Shown in pieces: positions 1 to 9,842 of a stretch of DNA of 64,000 nt. Source of the DNA: Pseudomonadota bacterium (GTDB lineage Bacteria > Pseudomonadota > Gammaproteobacteria > Burkholderiales > Burkholderiaceae_C). The stretch lies in the NCBI GenBank assembly GCA_023390985.1, contig JAEWBU010000267.1, positions 1-64,000 of the forward strand, written 5' to 3'. A model generated the notes under the pieces. That model worked only from the letters and a program-made list of their open reading frames with translations, made no database searches and was not told where the DNA came from. The number at the start of each line of letters is the position of its first letter. Positions within the stretch are counted from its first letter, which is position 1. Made by a program: the position numbers and the translations under genes.

Positions 1-531
1 GGCCAGGCCTACGCGGCGCTGCTGCGGGACGGCTTCGCAAGCTGGCGGCTGCAGGTGGACGGCCTGGTCGAGCGGCCGGGCTCGTTCACGCTGGCGCAGC
101 TGCGTGCCATGCCTTCGAGGACGCAGATCACGCGCCACGACTGCGTCGAAGGCTGGAGCTGCATCGGCCAGTGGACCGGCGTGCGCCTCTCGCACGTGCT
201 GCGGCTGGTGGGCGCGAAGCCGCAGGCGCGCTACGTGGTCTTCCACTGCATGGACCTGATGGAGGAGGGCGACTACCGGGTTCCCTACTACGAGAGCGTG
301 GACATGGACGACGCCTTCCACGAGCAGACCCTGCTGGCCTGGGACCTGAACGGCCGTCCGCTCCCCGTCGAGAACGGAGCGCCGCTGCGCGCGCGCATCG
401 AACGGCAGCTGGGCTACAAGCAGCCCAAGTACGTGCAGCGGGTCGAGCTGGTGGACAGCTTCGCGGCGCTGGGCCGCGGGCGCGGCGGCTACTGGGAAGA
501 CCTGGGCTACACCTGGTACGGGGGGATCTGA
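1..531 (+). CDS. Molybdopterin-dependent oxidoreductase, sulfite oxidase family (5' end cut off)
   Basis: The reading frame is open from the first base, so the gene begins upstream and only about 176 C-terminal residues are seen. The segment with DCVEGWSC followed by GQWTGVRLSHVL matches the Mo-pterin core of the sulfite oxidase / MsrP / nitrate reductase family, where the Cys before VEGW is the expected molybdenum ligand. The tail RQLGYKQPKYVQRVELV and the closing Trp/Tyr-rich segment also fit that family. The substrate cannot be deduced, because the N-terminus, any Tat signal and the partner subunit lie outside the window. Its last 25 bp overlap the convergent thioesterase gene. Confidence 0.85.
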   Translation, partial: GQAYAALLRDGFASWRLQVDGLVERPGSFTLAQLRAMPSRTQITRHDCVEGWSCIGQWTGVRLSHVLRLVGAKPQARYVVFHCMDLMEEGDYRVPYYESVDMDDAFHEQTLLAWDLNGRPLPVENGAPLRARIERQLGYKQPKYVQRVELVDSFAALGRGRGGYWEDLGYTWYGGI

Positions 532-929
532 GCGTCCCCGGCTTTCCGGGCCAGCTGCTCGGAAAACCGGGCGATGTCGATCAGCACGCGCTCGTGCGTG
601 CCGCTGCCGATCACCTCGTCGCCATCGGTGGCCCGGACCGAGAAGGTGATGCGCCGGCCCGAGACGCTGGACACCGTCGCGGTGGCCGTGACGCGGCGCC
701 CCACCGGGGTGGCGGCCAGGTGCTTCACGTCGACGTGGGTGCCCAGCGCGCTCTCGCCGGGCTCCAGGTACGGCTTCAGCGCGTTGAGGGCCGCGTTCTC
801 CATGAACAGGATCATGACGGGCGTGGCCAGGACCGGCGGGAGCATGGGATCCTTGAAGCGGCTGGCCAGGTGCTCGGCGGAGACCACCAGGGCGTATGAG
901 CCCGTCGTTTCGGGAGGCAGCGGTCGCAT
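507..929 (-). CDS. Hotdog-fold thioesterase, FlK-like
   Basis: A 140-residue protein whose PVLATPVMILFMENAAL segment, followed by GTHVDVKHLAATPVG and a closing GSGTHERVLI, resembles the fluoroacetyl-CoA thioesterase (FlK) group of hotdog enzymes. It probably hydrolyses a small acyl-CoA thioester in the cytoplasm; specificity for fluoroacetyl-CoA should not be assumed. The ATG at 929 was chosen because GGAGG lies 7 bases upstream, although the frame stays open to 1043. It converges with the molybdoenzyme gene and overlaps it by 25 bp. Confidence 0.8.
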   Translation of the reverse strand: MRPLPPETTGSYALVVSAEHLASRFKDPMLPPVLATPVMILFMENAALNALKPYLEPGESALGTHVDVKHLAATPVGRRVTATATVSSVSGRRITFSVRATDGDEVIGSGTHERVLIDIARFSEQLARKAGDAQIPPYQV

Positions 930-1012
930 CGTTTCCTCCGCGGAAGTTGCCGCGCCAGTATGCGGCAGGATCAATGCTCGAGTCGGTTCCGCCAGCTGCG
1001 CCGCCCGAGGGC

Positions 1013-2517
<1,505 letters not shown>

Positions 2518-2518
<1 letters not shown>

Positions 2519-4005
2519 CACTGCGCCGCATCGTCCTGCCGACCCCCGGCATGGACTGGCACGCCCGTGAGCAGGCCGCGGTAGCCGCGCAGGGTCTCGC
2601 CGACGTGGATGCCCTGGGACGACATCGAGAACGAGCGGATGCTGCGTTCGTGCATGCTCCCGCGCTTCTTGAACACCGAGATCGCCTGCCGCACGTGGCC
2701 GTCGTCCTCGAAATAGCGCAGCATCAGCACGTTGTCGGCGACATAACTGACGTCCATCGCGCTGGACATGTTGCCGCCCAGCATGCCTTGCTGGACGCCC
2801 ACCAGCACGGTCAGCACCTGGTGCTGACCGAGGTAGGTGAGCAGCTCGTGCAGGTAGGTGGTGAGGAAGCGCTCGTCCGGCACCGCGTTCAGGTACCCGT
2901 TGAGGCTGTCGATCACCAGCACCTTGACGCCCCGCGACACCGCCTCCCGGACCGCCCGCGCGAACTGGCCGGGCGAGAGCTCGGCCGGGTCGACCTGCTG
3001 CACCGTGAGCAGGTTCGCGTCGATGGCCGCGCGCAAGGGCTGGTTGAGCCCGTCCGCGCGGTGCAGCATGTTGCTGGCCGACTCCTCGAAAAGGAAGATC
3101 GATGCGGATTGCCCGCGCGTGGCGGCCGCGCACACCAGCTGCGCCGCCAGCGACGACTTGCCGGTGCCGGGCGGGCCCACGATCAGGGTGCTGGTTCCCT
3201 CCTCGATGCCGCCACCGAGCAGGGTGTCCAGTTCCGGCAGGCCGCTGCTCCACTGGGTGCGCTCGCTGATCGTGCGCGTTTCCGCCGCCACCAGGCGCGG
3301 ATGCACGACCATGCCACCCCGCACCAGGTTGTAGTCGTGCATCCCCCCAAGGATCTTGCGCCCGCGGTACTTGACCACGCGCAGCCGGCGCCGCTCGACG
3401 CCGTAGTCCTTGACGGAGTGGTCGAGCTGCAATACCGCATGGGCGATGCTGCGCACCTGCAGGTCGCCCGACACGGAGGCGGTGCGGTCATCCAGCAGCA
3501 GCACGGTGCAGCGGCGCTTGGAGAAGAACTGCTTGAGCGCCAGCACCTGCCGGCGGTACCGCAGCGGCGATTCGGCCAGCAGCTGCAGCTCGGAGAGCGA
3601 GTCCAGCACCACCCGGGACGGCTGCCGCTCCTCGATGACGCCCAGGATGTTCCTGAGCGTGTCGGCCATCTCCACCTCGGACGCGTGGAACATGGTGTAC
3701 TGCTCGTTGCCGGCCAGCAGGTTCTCGTCCGGCAGCACCTCGTGCACGTGGATGCCCTCGAGGTCCCATCCATGCGATGCGGCCACCGCGGCGAGCTCTT
3801 CCGAGTTCTCGGCCAGGGAGATGTAGACGACGGACTCGCCGCGGCGCACGCCTTCCCTGAGGAACTGCAGGCCGGTGGTGGTCTTGCCCGCGCCCGGCTC
3901 GCCTTCCACGAGGTAGATGCGGTTGGGCGTGAGTCCGCCCCCAAGGATTTCATCCAGACCCTGGATGCCGATGGAAAGCAACTCGGTGTTCGCCTCCTGG
4001 TGCAT
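2518..4005 (-). CDS. KaiC-like double RecA-fold ATPase (cassette A)
   Basis: A 495-residue protein with two tandem KaiC/RecA domains. Walker A sequences are GEPGAGKT (35-42) and GPPGTGKS (277-284), with Walker B strands RVVLDSLSE and VLVIDSLNG. KaiC family proteins are ATP-driven signalling hexamers. The CII segment aligned by eye to the clock phosphosites Ser431-Thr432 reads S420-Y421, so the Thr is lost. The Glu pair after strand 2 is AEN in domain 1 and FEES in domain 2. The ATG at 4005 was preferred over one at 4077 because GAGGGG lies upstream. No kaiA or kaiB is nearby; the next gene is a hybrid kinase joined by a one-base overlap. The 126 bp upstream (4006-4131) hold no gene I can support. 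Confidence 0.88.
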
Positions 4006-4131
4006 GCTCAACCCCTCGAGAAGCTCGTGCGCAAACTTCCGGGCGTAGGCAAAGAAGCGGCTGGAAGCACCGTCCATGCTAGCTCAGTGCGCATTGATGG
4101 GCTGCGCACCCCGGGCGGGCGCCCGCCTCGC

Positions 4132-5334
4132 TCACTGCCGGGGCGGCCCCGCATCCGCGCGGAAGGGCGACGAGAAGCGGCTGTCGGCGGCCAGCACCGG
4201 ATCGCTGAGCGTCTTCATGAAGGCGACGAGCGCGGCCTTGTCCTCGGGCGAGAGGTTCGGCTTCAGGGCCGTGCCGTCCGGGCCCTTCAGGCGGTTGTCG
4301 AGGCCCGGCCCGTCCTGCACGCCGGAGCTGTAGTGCTCCACGACTTCCTCGAGCGACGAGAAGCGGCCGTCATGCATGAAGGACGACGAAAGCGCCACGT
4401 TCTTCAGCGAAGGCGATTTCATGCGGCGCGCCTCGCCGGCGTCCAGGCCGTTGCTGCCGGAGCCGCCGAGCGCGAACGAGGGCGGCTGGTGGCAGGCCGC
4501 GCAGGCCTGTCCGCCCGCGGCGCGGGGGGCCATGAAGAGTTCGCGGCCCCGGTTCTCCTCGTCGGTGAAGCCGGGCAGCGGCTTGTTCACGCCCTTGTCC
4601 GGCAGGTTCGGATCGAACACCTGCGCGAACGCTTCATCCCAGCGGCTGTGGGTCGACACCATCCCCCGCATGAACATGGACAGCGCCTGCTGCATCCGTT
4701 CCTCGTTGATGGCGGGATCGCCGTAGGCGGCGGCAAAGAGCTCGGGGTAGTACGGCAGGGACTGCATCCGCTGGATGAGCGCGGCGATCCCGCCGTGGGC
4801 GGCGTCGAATCCCATCTCGACCGGGTGCTGCACCGGCAGGGTGGACTGCGCCTCGAGCGAGGCCGCCCGCTTGTCCCAGAACATCGTGCCGGCCGCGAAG
4901 AACCGCAGGTTGGCCAGCCGCATCGCGTGCGCGGTGGTCTTGCCGATCCCGTCGAAGCCGGTGGAGAACCGCGCCGCATCGCCGAAGCCCTGGTCCTGCT
5001 TGTGGCAGGAAGCGCAGGAGACGGTGGCGTTGAAGCTCAGCTGGCGGTCGTGGAACAGCACCCGCCCGAGCGCCGCGACGACCGGGCTGTTCTGCGTCCC
5101 CACCGGCGTGTTCTCGGCGACGTTCGCGTAGTGCGCGGGCAGCGAGGCCCTGTAGTCGGGCAGCCGCTGGGGATCCAGCGTGAGCACGCTGGCCGCGGCG
5201 GGCGACAGCGACAACGGCGCGCCGGCGGCTTCGCTGCCCCCTCCGCCTCCGCCGCCTCCTCCGCAAGCCGCCAGCAAGGCGGCCGCGAACAGCGGCGAGA
5301 TACGGAAGAGCCGGCGGGCGAGGGTGCGATGCAT
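4132..5334 (-). CDS. Di-heme cytochrome c peroxidase / MauG-family lipoprotein
   Basis: A 400-residue exported protein. The N-terminus has basic residues, a hydrophobic stretch and the lipobox LLAAC (Cys24) followed by nine glycines, so it is predicted to be a periplasmic lipoprotein. Two CXXCH heme sites are visible: CASCH at 107-111 and CAACH at about residue 276, the arrangement of bacterial cytochrome c peroxidases and MauG-like proteins. It would reduce peroxide or oxidise an unknown partner. The start at 5334 follows AAGGA. An OmpR-type regulator lies 98 bp upstream on the same strand; whether it controls this gene is unknown. Confidence 0.9.
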   Translation of the reverse strand: MHRTLARRLFRISPLFAAALLAACGGGGGGGGGSEAAGAPLSLSPAAASVLTLDPQRLPDYRASLPAHYANVAENTPVGTQNSPVVAALGRVLFHDRQLSFNATVSCASCHKQDQGFGDAARFSTGFDGIGKTTAHAMRLANLRFFAAGTMFWDKRAASLEAQSTLPVQHPVEMGFDAAHGGIAALIQRMQSLPYYPELFAAAYGDPAINEERMQQALSMFMRGMVSTHSRWDEAFAQVFDPNLPDKGVNKPLPGFTDEENRGRELFMAPRAAGGQACAACHQPPSFALGGSGSNGLDAGEARRMKSPSLKNVALSSSFMHDGRFSSLEEVVEHYSSGVQDGPGLDNRLKGPDGTALKPNLSPEDKAALVAFMKTLSDPVLAADSRFSSPFRADAGPPRQ

Positions 5335-5432
5335 CGTTGTCCTTGAATGTTCGTGGAGCACGGCATTCTTGGAAACGAATGTGGAGGAACCTGGCAGGCA
5401 CTCTGCACGCAGGTTCCACGCTGCGGATGGGC

Positions 5433-6131
5433 TCAGCGCGCCGCCGCCATCTCCGGATCGAAGCGGTAGCCGACGCCGTACACCGAAACGATGGCGGCAC
5501 CTTCACGCCGCACGGCTTCGATCTTGCGGCGCAGGTTCTTCACGTGGCTGTCCACGGCACGCTCGCTGCTCGTGCGGGAAGGGTCGTCCGTGCACTCCAC
5601 CAGGTCCTCGCGCGAGAACACGTGCCCCGGACGCGTCAGCAGCTTGCGCAGCAGCCGGTACTCCTGCGTCGTCAGTGGAAGCCACCGGTCGTCGCAGGCG
5701 ATGCGGCGTCCGCCCTCGTCGATGCGGAAACCGTGGAGCACGGTCCTGGCGCCCACGCGTCCTTCCGCGCGGCGCAGCTGCGCCTTCACGCGGGCGGCGA
5801 CCTCGCGGAAACCGTAGGGCTTGCAGACATAGTCATCGGCGCCCACTTCCAGGCCCAGGGTGCGGTCGATCTCGTCGGTGCGTGCGCTCAGCATGATGAT
5901 CGGCACCGCCGAGAACCGGCGCACCTGGGTGCAGACCTCGAGGCCGTCCATGCCGGGAAGGGTCACGTCCAGCAGCACCAGGTCCGGGTTGGAGCGGCGC
6001 ACCTCGGGCTCGACGTGGAGGCCGTTCATCAGCACGGCGGTGGCGAAGCCCTGGCCGTCGAAGAAGTCCGCGAGCAGGGCGGAGGTGGGTGCGTCGTCAT
6101 CGACGATGAGTATTTTTCTTGATGGGGTCAC
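5433..6131 (-). CDS. OmpR/PhoB-family response regulator
   Basis: The protein has 232 residues when begun at the GTG at 6131, the usual length of the family; a longer open frame to 6266 adds sequence unlike a receiver start. The receiver has acidic residues D11-D13 and acceptor D55 (LVLLDVTLPG). The C-terminal winged helix contains LTTQEYRLLRKLL and RAVDSHVKNLRRKIE, then VYGVGYRF. No partner kinase is adjacent, so the cognate sensor must be elsewhere or one of the other kinases in the window. The peroxidase gene follows 98 bp downstream. Confidence 0.9.
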   Translation of the reverse strand: MTPSRKILIVDDDAPTSALLADFFDGQGFATAVLMNGLHVEPEVRRSNPDLVLLDVTLPGMDGLEVCTQVRRFSAVPIIMLSARTDEIDRTLGLEVGADDYVCKPYGFREVAARVKAQLRRAEGRVGARTVLHGFRIDEGGRRIACDDRWLPLTTQEYRLLRKLLTRPGHVFSREDLVECTDDPSRTSSERAVDSHVKNLRRKIEAVRREGAAIVSVYGVGYRFDPEMAAAR

Positions 6132-6337
6132 GCGACCGGCTCTTCGTTGCAAACGCGCGAAGATGCACGGCACCGCACCGCATGACTCCAGAAACTGTGT
6201 CGTTCGTGAACCGAAGCAACAGGGCTTTGAGACAGCCCAGCGATCCTTATGTGCGTGCGCCCACATTTGTTACAGGCAATCTGGCAAGGACCGTCGGGGC
6301 ATTGGTCGCGCTGGGGGCGCCCGCATGAGTTGCGCAC

Positions 6338-6343
6338 TAGACT
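6338..6343 (+). promoter_or_regulatory. Candidate -10 element TAGACT
   Basis: TAGACT ends 7 bases before the ATG of a 13-codon reading frame. The same CCTAGACT or CTAGACT element recurs before other genes here (11158, 25534). No convincing -35 is seen at the usual distance, so this is a weak call. Confidence 0.35.
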
Positions 6344-6350
6344 GAGCCGC

Positions 6351-6392
6351 ATGAAGCCGATGCGATCCCAAGGACTCACCTCGGCCCGGTGA
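6351..6392 (+). CDS. Candidate 13-residue leader peptide
   Basis: A short reading frame, MKPMRSQGLTSAR then TGA, lies between a -10-like TAGACT and a series of three inverted repeats. Its stop codon falls inside the left arm of the first repeat, the geometry of a transcriptional attenuator. There is no ribosome site, so translation would have to be leaderless. It could equally be chance in a GC-rich spacer. Confidence 0.25.
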   Translation: MKPMRSQGLTSAR

Positions 6393-6469
6393 TCCACTCC
6401 GCCTGGCGCGTCACGAATCACCGGGCCCCACAGCGCCGCTGGTGAAACCGGCCATCCCCTGCGATGGCC
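6383..6469 (+). other. Structured leader: three successive inverted repeats
   Basis: Three perfect stems occur in 87 bp upstream of the small membrane protein gene. They are GGCCCGGTGAT (6383-6393) pairing with ATCACCGGGCC (6417-6427), CAGC-GCC-GCTG near 6431-6441, and GGCCATC (6450-6456) pairing with GATGGCC (6463-6469). I do not recognise a known riboswitch family. The rest of the 6132-6490 gap holds no gene I can support. Confidence 0.45.
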
Positions 6470-6490
6470 CAACGTGACGGAGTGAGTTCC

Positions 6491-6655
6491 ATGAGTCAGT
6501 TCGACGTCGCCGTGCTGTTGGCGGCGATCAGCGCCGCCTTCATCTGGTCCGCGTGCTTTGCCCACCTGAGCGGCGACAGCCGCAACGACGTGACCCTGAT
6601 CGGCGCGACCGGCGCCCTGCTGGGCGCCGGAGCGGCCTTGATGTTCGCCTGGTAA
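6491..6655 (+). CDS. Small hydrophobic membrane protein, unknown function
   Basis: A 54-residue protein starting MSQFDVAVLLAA, with a hydrophobic segment at about residues 5-23 and another at about 38-54 separated by a polar loop (HLSGDSRND). This predicts a two-helix inner-membrane miniprotein. The ATG at 6491 follows GGAG at a normal distance; an in-frame ATG at 6464 would fall inside the third stem of the leader. It ends 7 bp before the convergent FAH-family gene. I do not recognise a family. Confidence 0.55.
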   Translation: MSQFDVAVLLAAISAAFIWSACFAHLSGDSRNDVTLIGATGALLGAGAALMFAW

Positions 6656-6662
6656 GGAGGGG

Positions 6663-7847
6663 CTACGGCCGCCCGCGCGCGGCCAGGCTCCCGATCAGCG
6701 CCGTGATGCCGAACCGCCAGGGCGGGATGGCGTCGCTGTGGTCCACCCAGTTGACCAGTCCGCCCAGCGCGGCGCTGCTGATGCGCACCCGGTCGCCCAC
6801 GTGGTGGGTGAAACCGGCGCCCGGCGCGTCGCGGTCCTGGATGGGCGCGAACATGGTGCCGCAGAACAGCATCATCCCGTCGGGGTACTGGTGGCAGCGG
6901 CCCATGGCGTGCTCCACCAGGTCCAGCGGATCGCGGCTGATGCGGCCCATCGAGCTGCTGCCGTGCAGGACGAAGCCGTCGCGGCCGATCACCTCCAGGT
7001 CGATCACCGCGCGGCGGACTTCATCGATGCCGAACGCCTCGTCGAACACCCGGATGAAGGGGCCGACGGCGCAGGCGCCGTTGTTGTCCTTGGCCTTGCC
7101 GAGCAGCAGCGCGCTGCGGCCCTCGAAGTCGCGCAGGTTGACGTCGTTGCCCAGCGTCGCGCCGACCACGCGCGCGCAGGCGTCGACGGCGAGCACCACC
7201 TCGGGCTCCGGATTGTTCCAGGTCGAGCGCGGATGCAGGCCCACGCGCACGCCGGTGCCCAGCGAGGACATCGGCGCCGCCTTGGTGAACACCTCGGCGT
7301 CCGGCCCGATGCCCACTTCCAGGTACTGCGACCACAGGCCCTTGGCCAGCAGCAGTTCCTTCAGCGCCATCGCTTCCGGCGAGCCGGGGCGCAGCGCGGC
7401 GAGGTCGTCGCCGACGACGGCCACGACCTGCCGGCGCACGGCTTCGGCCTTGGCCGCGTCGCCGCGCGCCTGTTCCTCGATGACGCGCTCGACCATGCTG
7501 TCGGCGAACGTCACGCCGGCGGCCTTGACCACCTGCAGGTCGTTCGGCGCGAGCAGGTGGCGGTGCGCCGCATCGGGGCCGTTCGCGCAGGTGGACGCGA
7601 GCCAGTCCTCCAGCGGACCGAGGTCCGGCCCGCCCGCCGCGCGGAGTGCGGACGCGAGGTCGTCGCGCTCGAGGAGCGACGACATCGTGGGCGCCAGCGA
7701 GCTGATGTCCAGCAGGCGTCCCTCGCGCACCAGCACCGGGACGGGACCGGCTCCGGGCAGCCAGGCGCGGCCGACCAGCAGCGCGCGCGCCGCGTCCGCC
7801 GGCAGCGTCTCGGCCGCGACCACCGGTTGCGCAACCCGGGCCGTCAC
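6663..7847 (-). CDS. Fumarylacetoacetate hydrolase family protein
   Basis: A 394-residue enzyme of the long FAH group. The C-terminal half carries the fold's signatures: NNPEPEVVLAVD (metal-binding acidic residues), GNDVNLRDFEGRSALLLGKAKDNN and a GRISRDPLDLVEHAMG region. Such enzymes hydrolyse or decarboxylate C-C bonds of 2,4-dioxo acids or act as hydratases and lactonases on sugar acids; the substrate is not evident. The GTG start at 7847 overlaps the stop of the upstream Bug receptor gene by 4 bp (GTGA), so it belongs to the operon that starts with the CoA-transferase at 11042. Confidence 0.85.
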   Translation of the reverse strand: MTARVAQPVVAAETLPADAARALLVGRAWLPGAGPVPVLVREGRLLDISSLAPTMSSLLERDDLASALRAAGGPDLGPLEDWLASTCANGPDAAHRHLLAPNDLQVVKAAGVTFADSMVERVIEEQARGDAAKAEAVRRQVVAVVGDDLAALRPGSPEAMALKELLLAKGLWSQYLEVGIGPDAEVFTKAAPMSSLGTGVRVGLHPRSTWNNPEPEVVLAVDACARVVGATLGNDVNLRDFEGRSALLLGKAKDNNGACAVGPFIRVFDEAFGIDEVRRAVIDLEVIGRDGFVLHGSSSMGRISRDPLDLVEHAMGRCHQYPDGMMLFCGTMFAPIQDRDAPGAGFTHHVGDRVRISSAALGGLVNWVDHSDAIPPWRFGITALIGSLAARGRP

Positions 7848-8815
7848 AGCGTCACCTTCGCCTCGCGGATGACCTTGCCCCAGCGGTCCTGCTCGTCGGC
7901 CATGAACTCCGCGAACCGGCGCATGGAGCCGCCGCCGCCTTCGGCGCTGTAGCCCTGCAGCTTCTCGGCCACGTCGGGCATGGCCAGGACCTTGTTGATG
8001 TCGGCGTTCATGCGCGCCGCCATCGCGGCCGGCAGCTTGGCCGGGCCGACCATGCCGTACCACGTGGCCGCCTGGAAGCCCGGGAAGCCGAGTTCGGCGA
8101 TCGTGGGCACGTCCGCGAACTGGCGCGAGCGGCTGGCGCTGGTCTGAGCGACGGCGACGAGCTTGCCCTGTTTCACCAGCTGCACCGCCGAGGACATGGT
8201 CTCGAAGCTGTAGTCGATCTGCCCGCCCAGCAGGTCGGTGACCATCGGGCCGGAGCCCTTGTACGGGACGTGCAGCGCGTCGACCTTGGCGCGCAGCTTG
8301 AACATCTCCAGCGCCAGGTGCTGCGCGCTGCCTTGTCCCGCGGACCCGAACGACACGCGCCCGGGCTTGCTGCGGCACAGCGCGATCACGTCCTGCAGCG
8401 TCTTCGCGGCGCTGTCGGGACGGCAGACCAGAACGTTGGGCGTGACGCCCACCAGCGACAGCGGCGTGAAGTCGCGCTCGACCACATACCCCAGCTTGGG
8501 ATACAGCGCGGGCGCCACCGCGTGGCTGCTGAAGTTGGCCATCAGCAGCGTGTTGCCGTCCGGCTGCTGCTTGGCCGTGAACTCGGCGGCGATCACGCCG
8601 GCCGCGCCCGGCTTGTTGTCGACGACGACGGAGATGTTCCACATCGCGGCCAGTTTCTGGGCGAGCAGGCGGGCGACGGCGTCGGTGCCCCCGCCCGGCG
8701 GGAAGCCGACGACGATCTTCAGCGGGCCGGCGGGCAGGTCCTGCGCGAAGGCGAGCGGCGCGGCGACGGAGGTGGCGGAAGCGGCCGCGGCCGCGAGGAA
8801 TTGACGACGTTGCAT
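7844..8815 (-). CDS. Bug-family (tripartite tricarboxylate transporter) substrate-binding protein 1
   Basis: A 323-residue periplasmic receptor with an N-terminal signal (RRQF, Ala-rich core, about 25 residues). Family landmarks are VVGFPPGGGTD, VVVDNKPGAAG, PDGNTLLMAN and HVPYKGSGPMVTDLL. Bug proteins bind carboxylates through the backbone of these loops. No TctA or TctB membrane subunit lies nearby, as is usual for the expanded Bug families of Burkholderiales. It sits 5 bp after a second Bug gene and overlaps the FAH gene, suggesting that its ligand is metabolised by the FAH enzyme and CoA-transferase of this operon (inference). Confidence 0.92.
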   Translation of the reverse strand: MQRRQFLAAAAASATSVAAPLAFAQDLPAGPLKIVVGFPPGGGTDAVARLLAQKLAAMWNISVVVDNKPGAAGVIAAEFTAKQQPDGNTLLMANFSSHAVAPALYPKLGYVVERDFTPLSLVGVTPNVLVCRPDSAAKTLQDVIALCRSKPGRVSFGSAGQGSAQHLALEMFKLRAKVDALHVPYKGSGPMVTDLLGGQIDYSFETMSSAVQLVKQGKLVAVAQTSASRSRQFADVPTIAELGFPGFQAATWYGMVGPAKLPAAMAARMNADINKVLAMPDVAEKLQGYSAEGGGGSMRRFAEFMADEQDRWGKVIREAKVTL

Positions 8816-8820
8816 GGTGC

Positions 8821-9801
8821 TCACTTCTTCATGTCGGCCTTGGCCGCGATCTCTTTGATGTAGGCGCTCTCGCGCGCCATGCTGGCCCGGAACGCGGCCT
8901 GGTCCTCGTAGGTGTCGGTGCTGAAGTTCTGCTTTTCCATCGTCTCGCGCAGCGAGGGCTCCTGCATGGTCTTGGCCACGACCGTCTTGAGCGTCTCGAT
9001 CACCTCGGGCGGCGTTCCCTTCGGCACCGCGAGCCCGCGCCAGGTGCCCAGCACCAGGTCGTAGTTGCGCTCCTTCATCGTCGGCACGTTCTCGAAGCCC
9101 TTGATGCGCCTGGCGGACATCACGCCCAGCGCGCGCAGCTTGCCGGAGGAGACGTGGGTCGCCACCTCGGGCGCGCTCGCGATCACGGCCTCGATGTGGC
9201 CGCCCAGCAGCGACTGCAGCGCCGGATTGCCGCCCGCGAACGGGATGTGGTTGAGGTTCGCGCCGGCCTTGTCGGCCAGGGCCACCGCCGACAGGTGCCA
9301 CATCGAGCCCTGGCCGGCATTGCCGATGCGGGTGTTGGCGCCGGGCTTCTTCGAGGCTTCGAGGAACTGCTCCAGCGTCGTGAAGGGCGCGTCGGCGCGC
9401 ACCACCAGCACGGCCGGATCGCCATTGAGCTTGGCGATGGGCACCAGCTCGTCCCAGCCGAACTTCGCCAGCCCCAGGTAGTTGAGGAAGGTGACCTCCA
9501 CCGTCGTGAGCGCCAGCTTGTAGCCGTCGGGCTTGGCGTTGATCACGTCGGTCCAGCCGATCACGCCGGCCGCGCCCGGCTTGTTGACGACGATGAAGCT
9601 CTGCGGAAAGTGCCTGGCGGATGCGGCCGCGAAGGCGCGCGCCATCACGTCGGCGCCGCCGCCGGCGGCATAGGGAACGACGATCTCCACGGGGCGCTGC
9701 GGATAGGCGCCGTCGGCGGCTGCGGTCAGCGGTGCGGCGGCCAGCAGCGCGCAGGCTGCTGCGCCCAGGGTGGCCACGAGGGAAGTGCGGCGATGGATCA
9801 A
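8821..9801 (-). CDS. Bug-family substrate-binding protein 2
   Basis: A 326-residue receptor with signal peptide (about residues 1-29) and Bug motifs VVPYAAGGGAD, VVNKPGAAG, KPDGYKLAL and HIPFAGGNPALQSLL. The start appears to be TTG at 9801, since AGGAG lies 6 bases upstream and no ATG or GTG fits. It differs clearly in sequence from receptor 1 next door, so the pair probably recognise different ligands rather than being a recent duplication. It follows the CoA-transferase gene after 41 bp. Confidence 0.9.
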   Translation of the reverse strand: MIHRRTSLVATLGAAACALLAAAPLTAAADGAYPQRPVEIVVPYAAGGGADVMARAFAAASARHFPQSFIVVNKPGAAGVIGWTDVINAKPDGYKLALTTVEVTFLNYLGLAKFGWDELVPIAKLNGDPAVLVVRADAPFTTLEQFLEASKKPGANTRIGNAGQGSMWHLSAVALADKAGANLNHIPFAGGNPALQSLLGGHIEAVIASAPEVATHVSSGKLRALGVMSARRIKGFENVPTMKERNYDLVLGTWRGLAVPKGTPPEVIETLKTVVAKTMQEPSLRETMEKQNFSTDTYEDQAAFRASMARESAYIKEIAAKADMKK

Positions 9802-9842
9802 GTTTGTCTCCTTGTTGGTGGAAGCGAAGGGAAAAGGGGTGT

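Noticed and set aside
2551..5346. A 931-codon plus-strand open frame
   Set aside because: Antisense to the KaiC-like and peroxidase genes, with no domain; a shadow of GC-rich coding.
5364..5381. CATTC-N8-GAATG inverted repeat upstream of the peroxidase gene
   Set aside because: Short arms and no second copy; could be a regulator site but is not above chance.
6383..6469. Assignment of the leader stems to a known riboswitch class
   Set aside because: No conserved core of guanidine, cobalamin, c-di-GMP, glycine, fluoride or SAM/SAH riboswitches could be matched.
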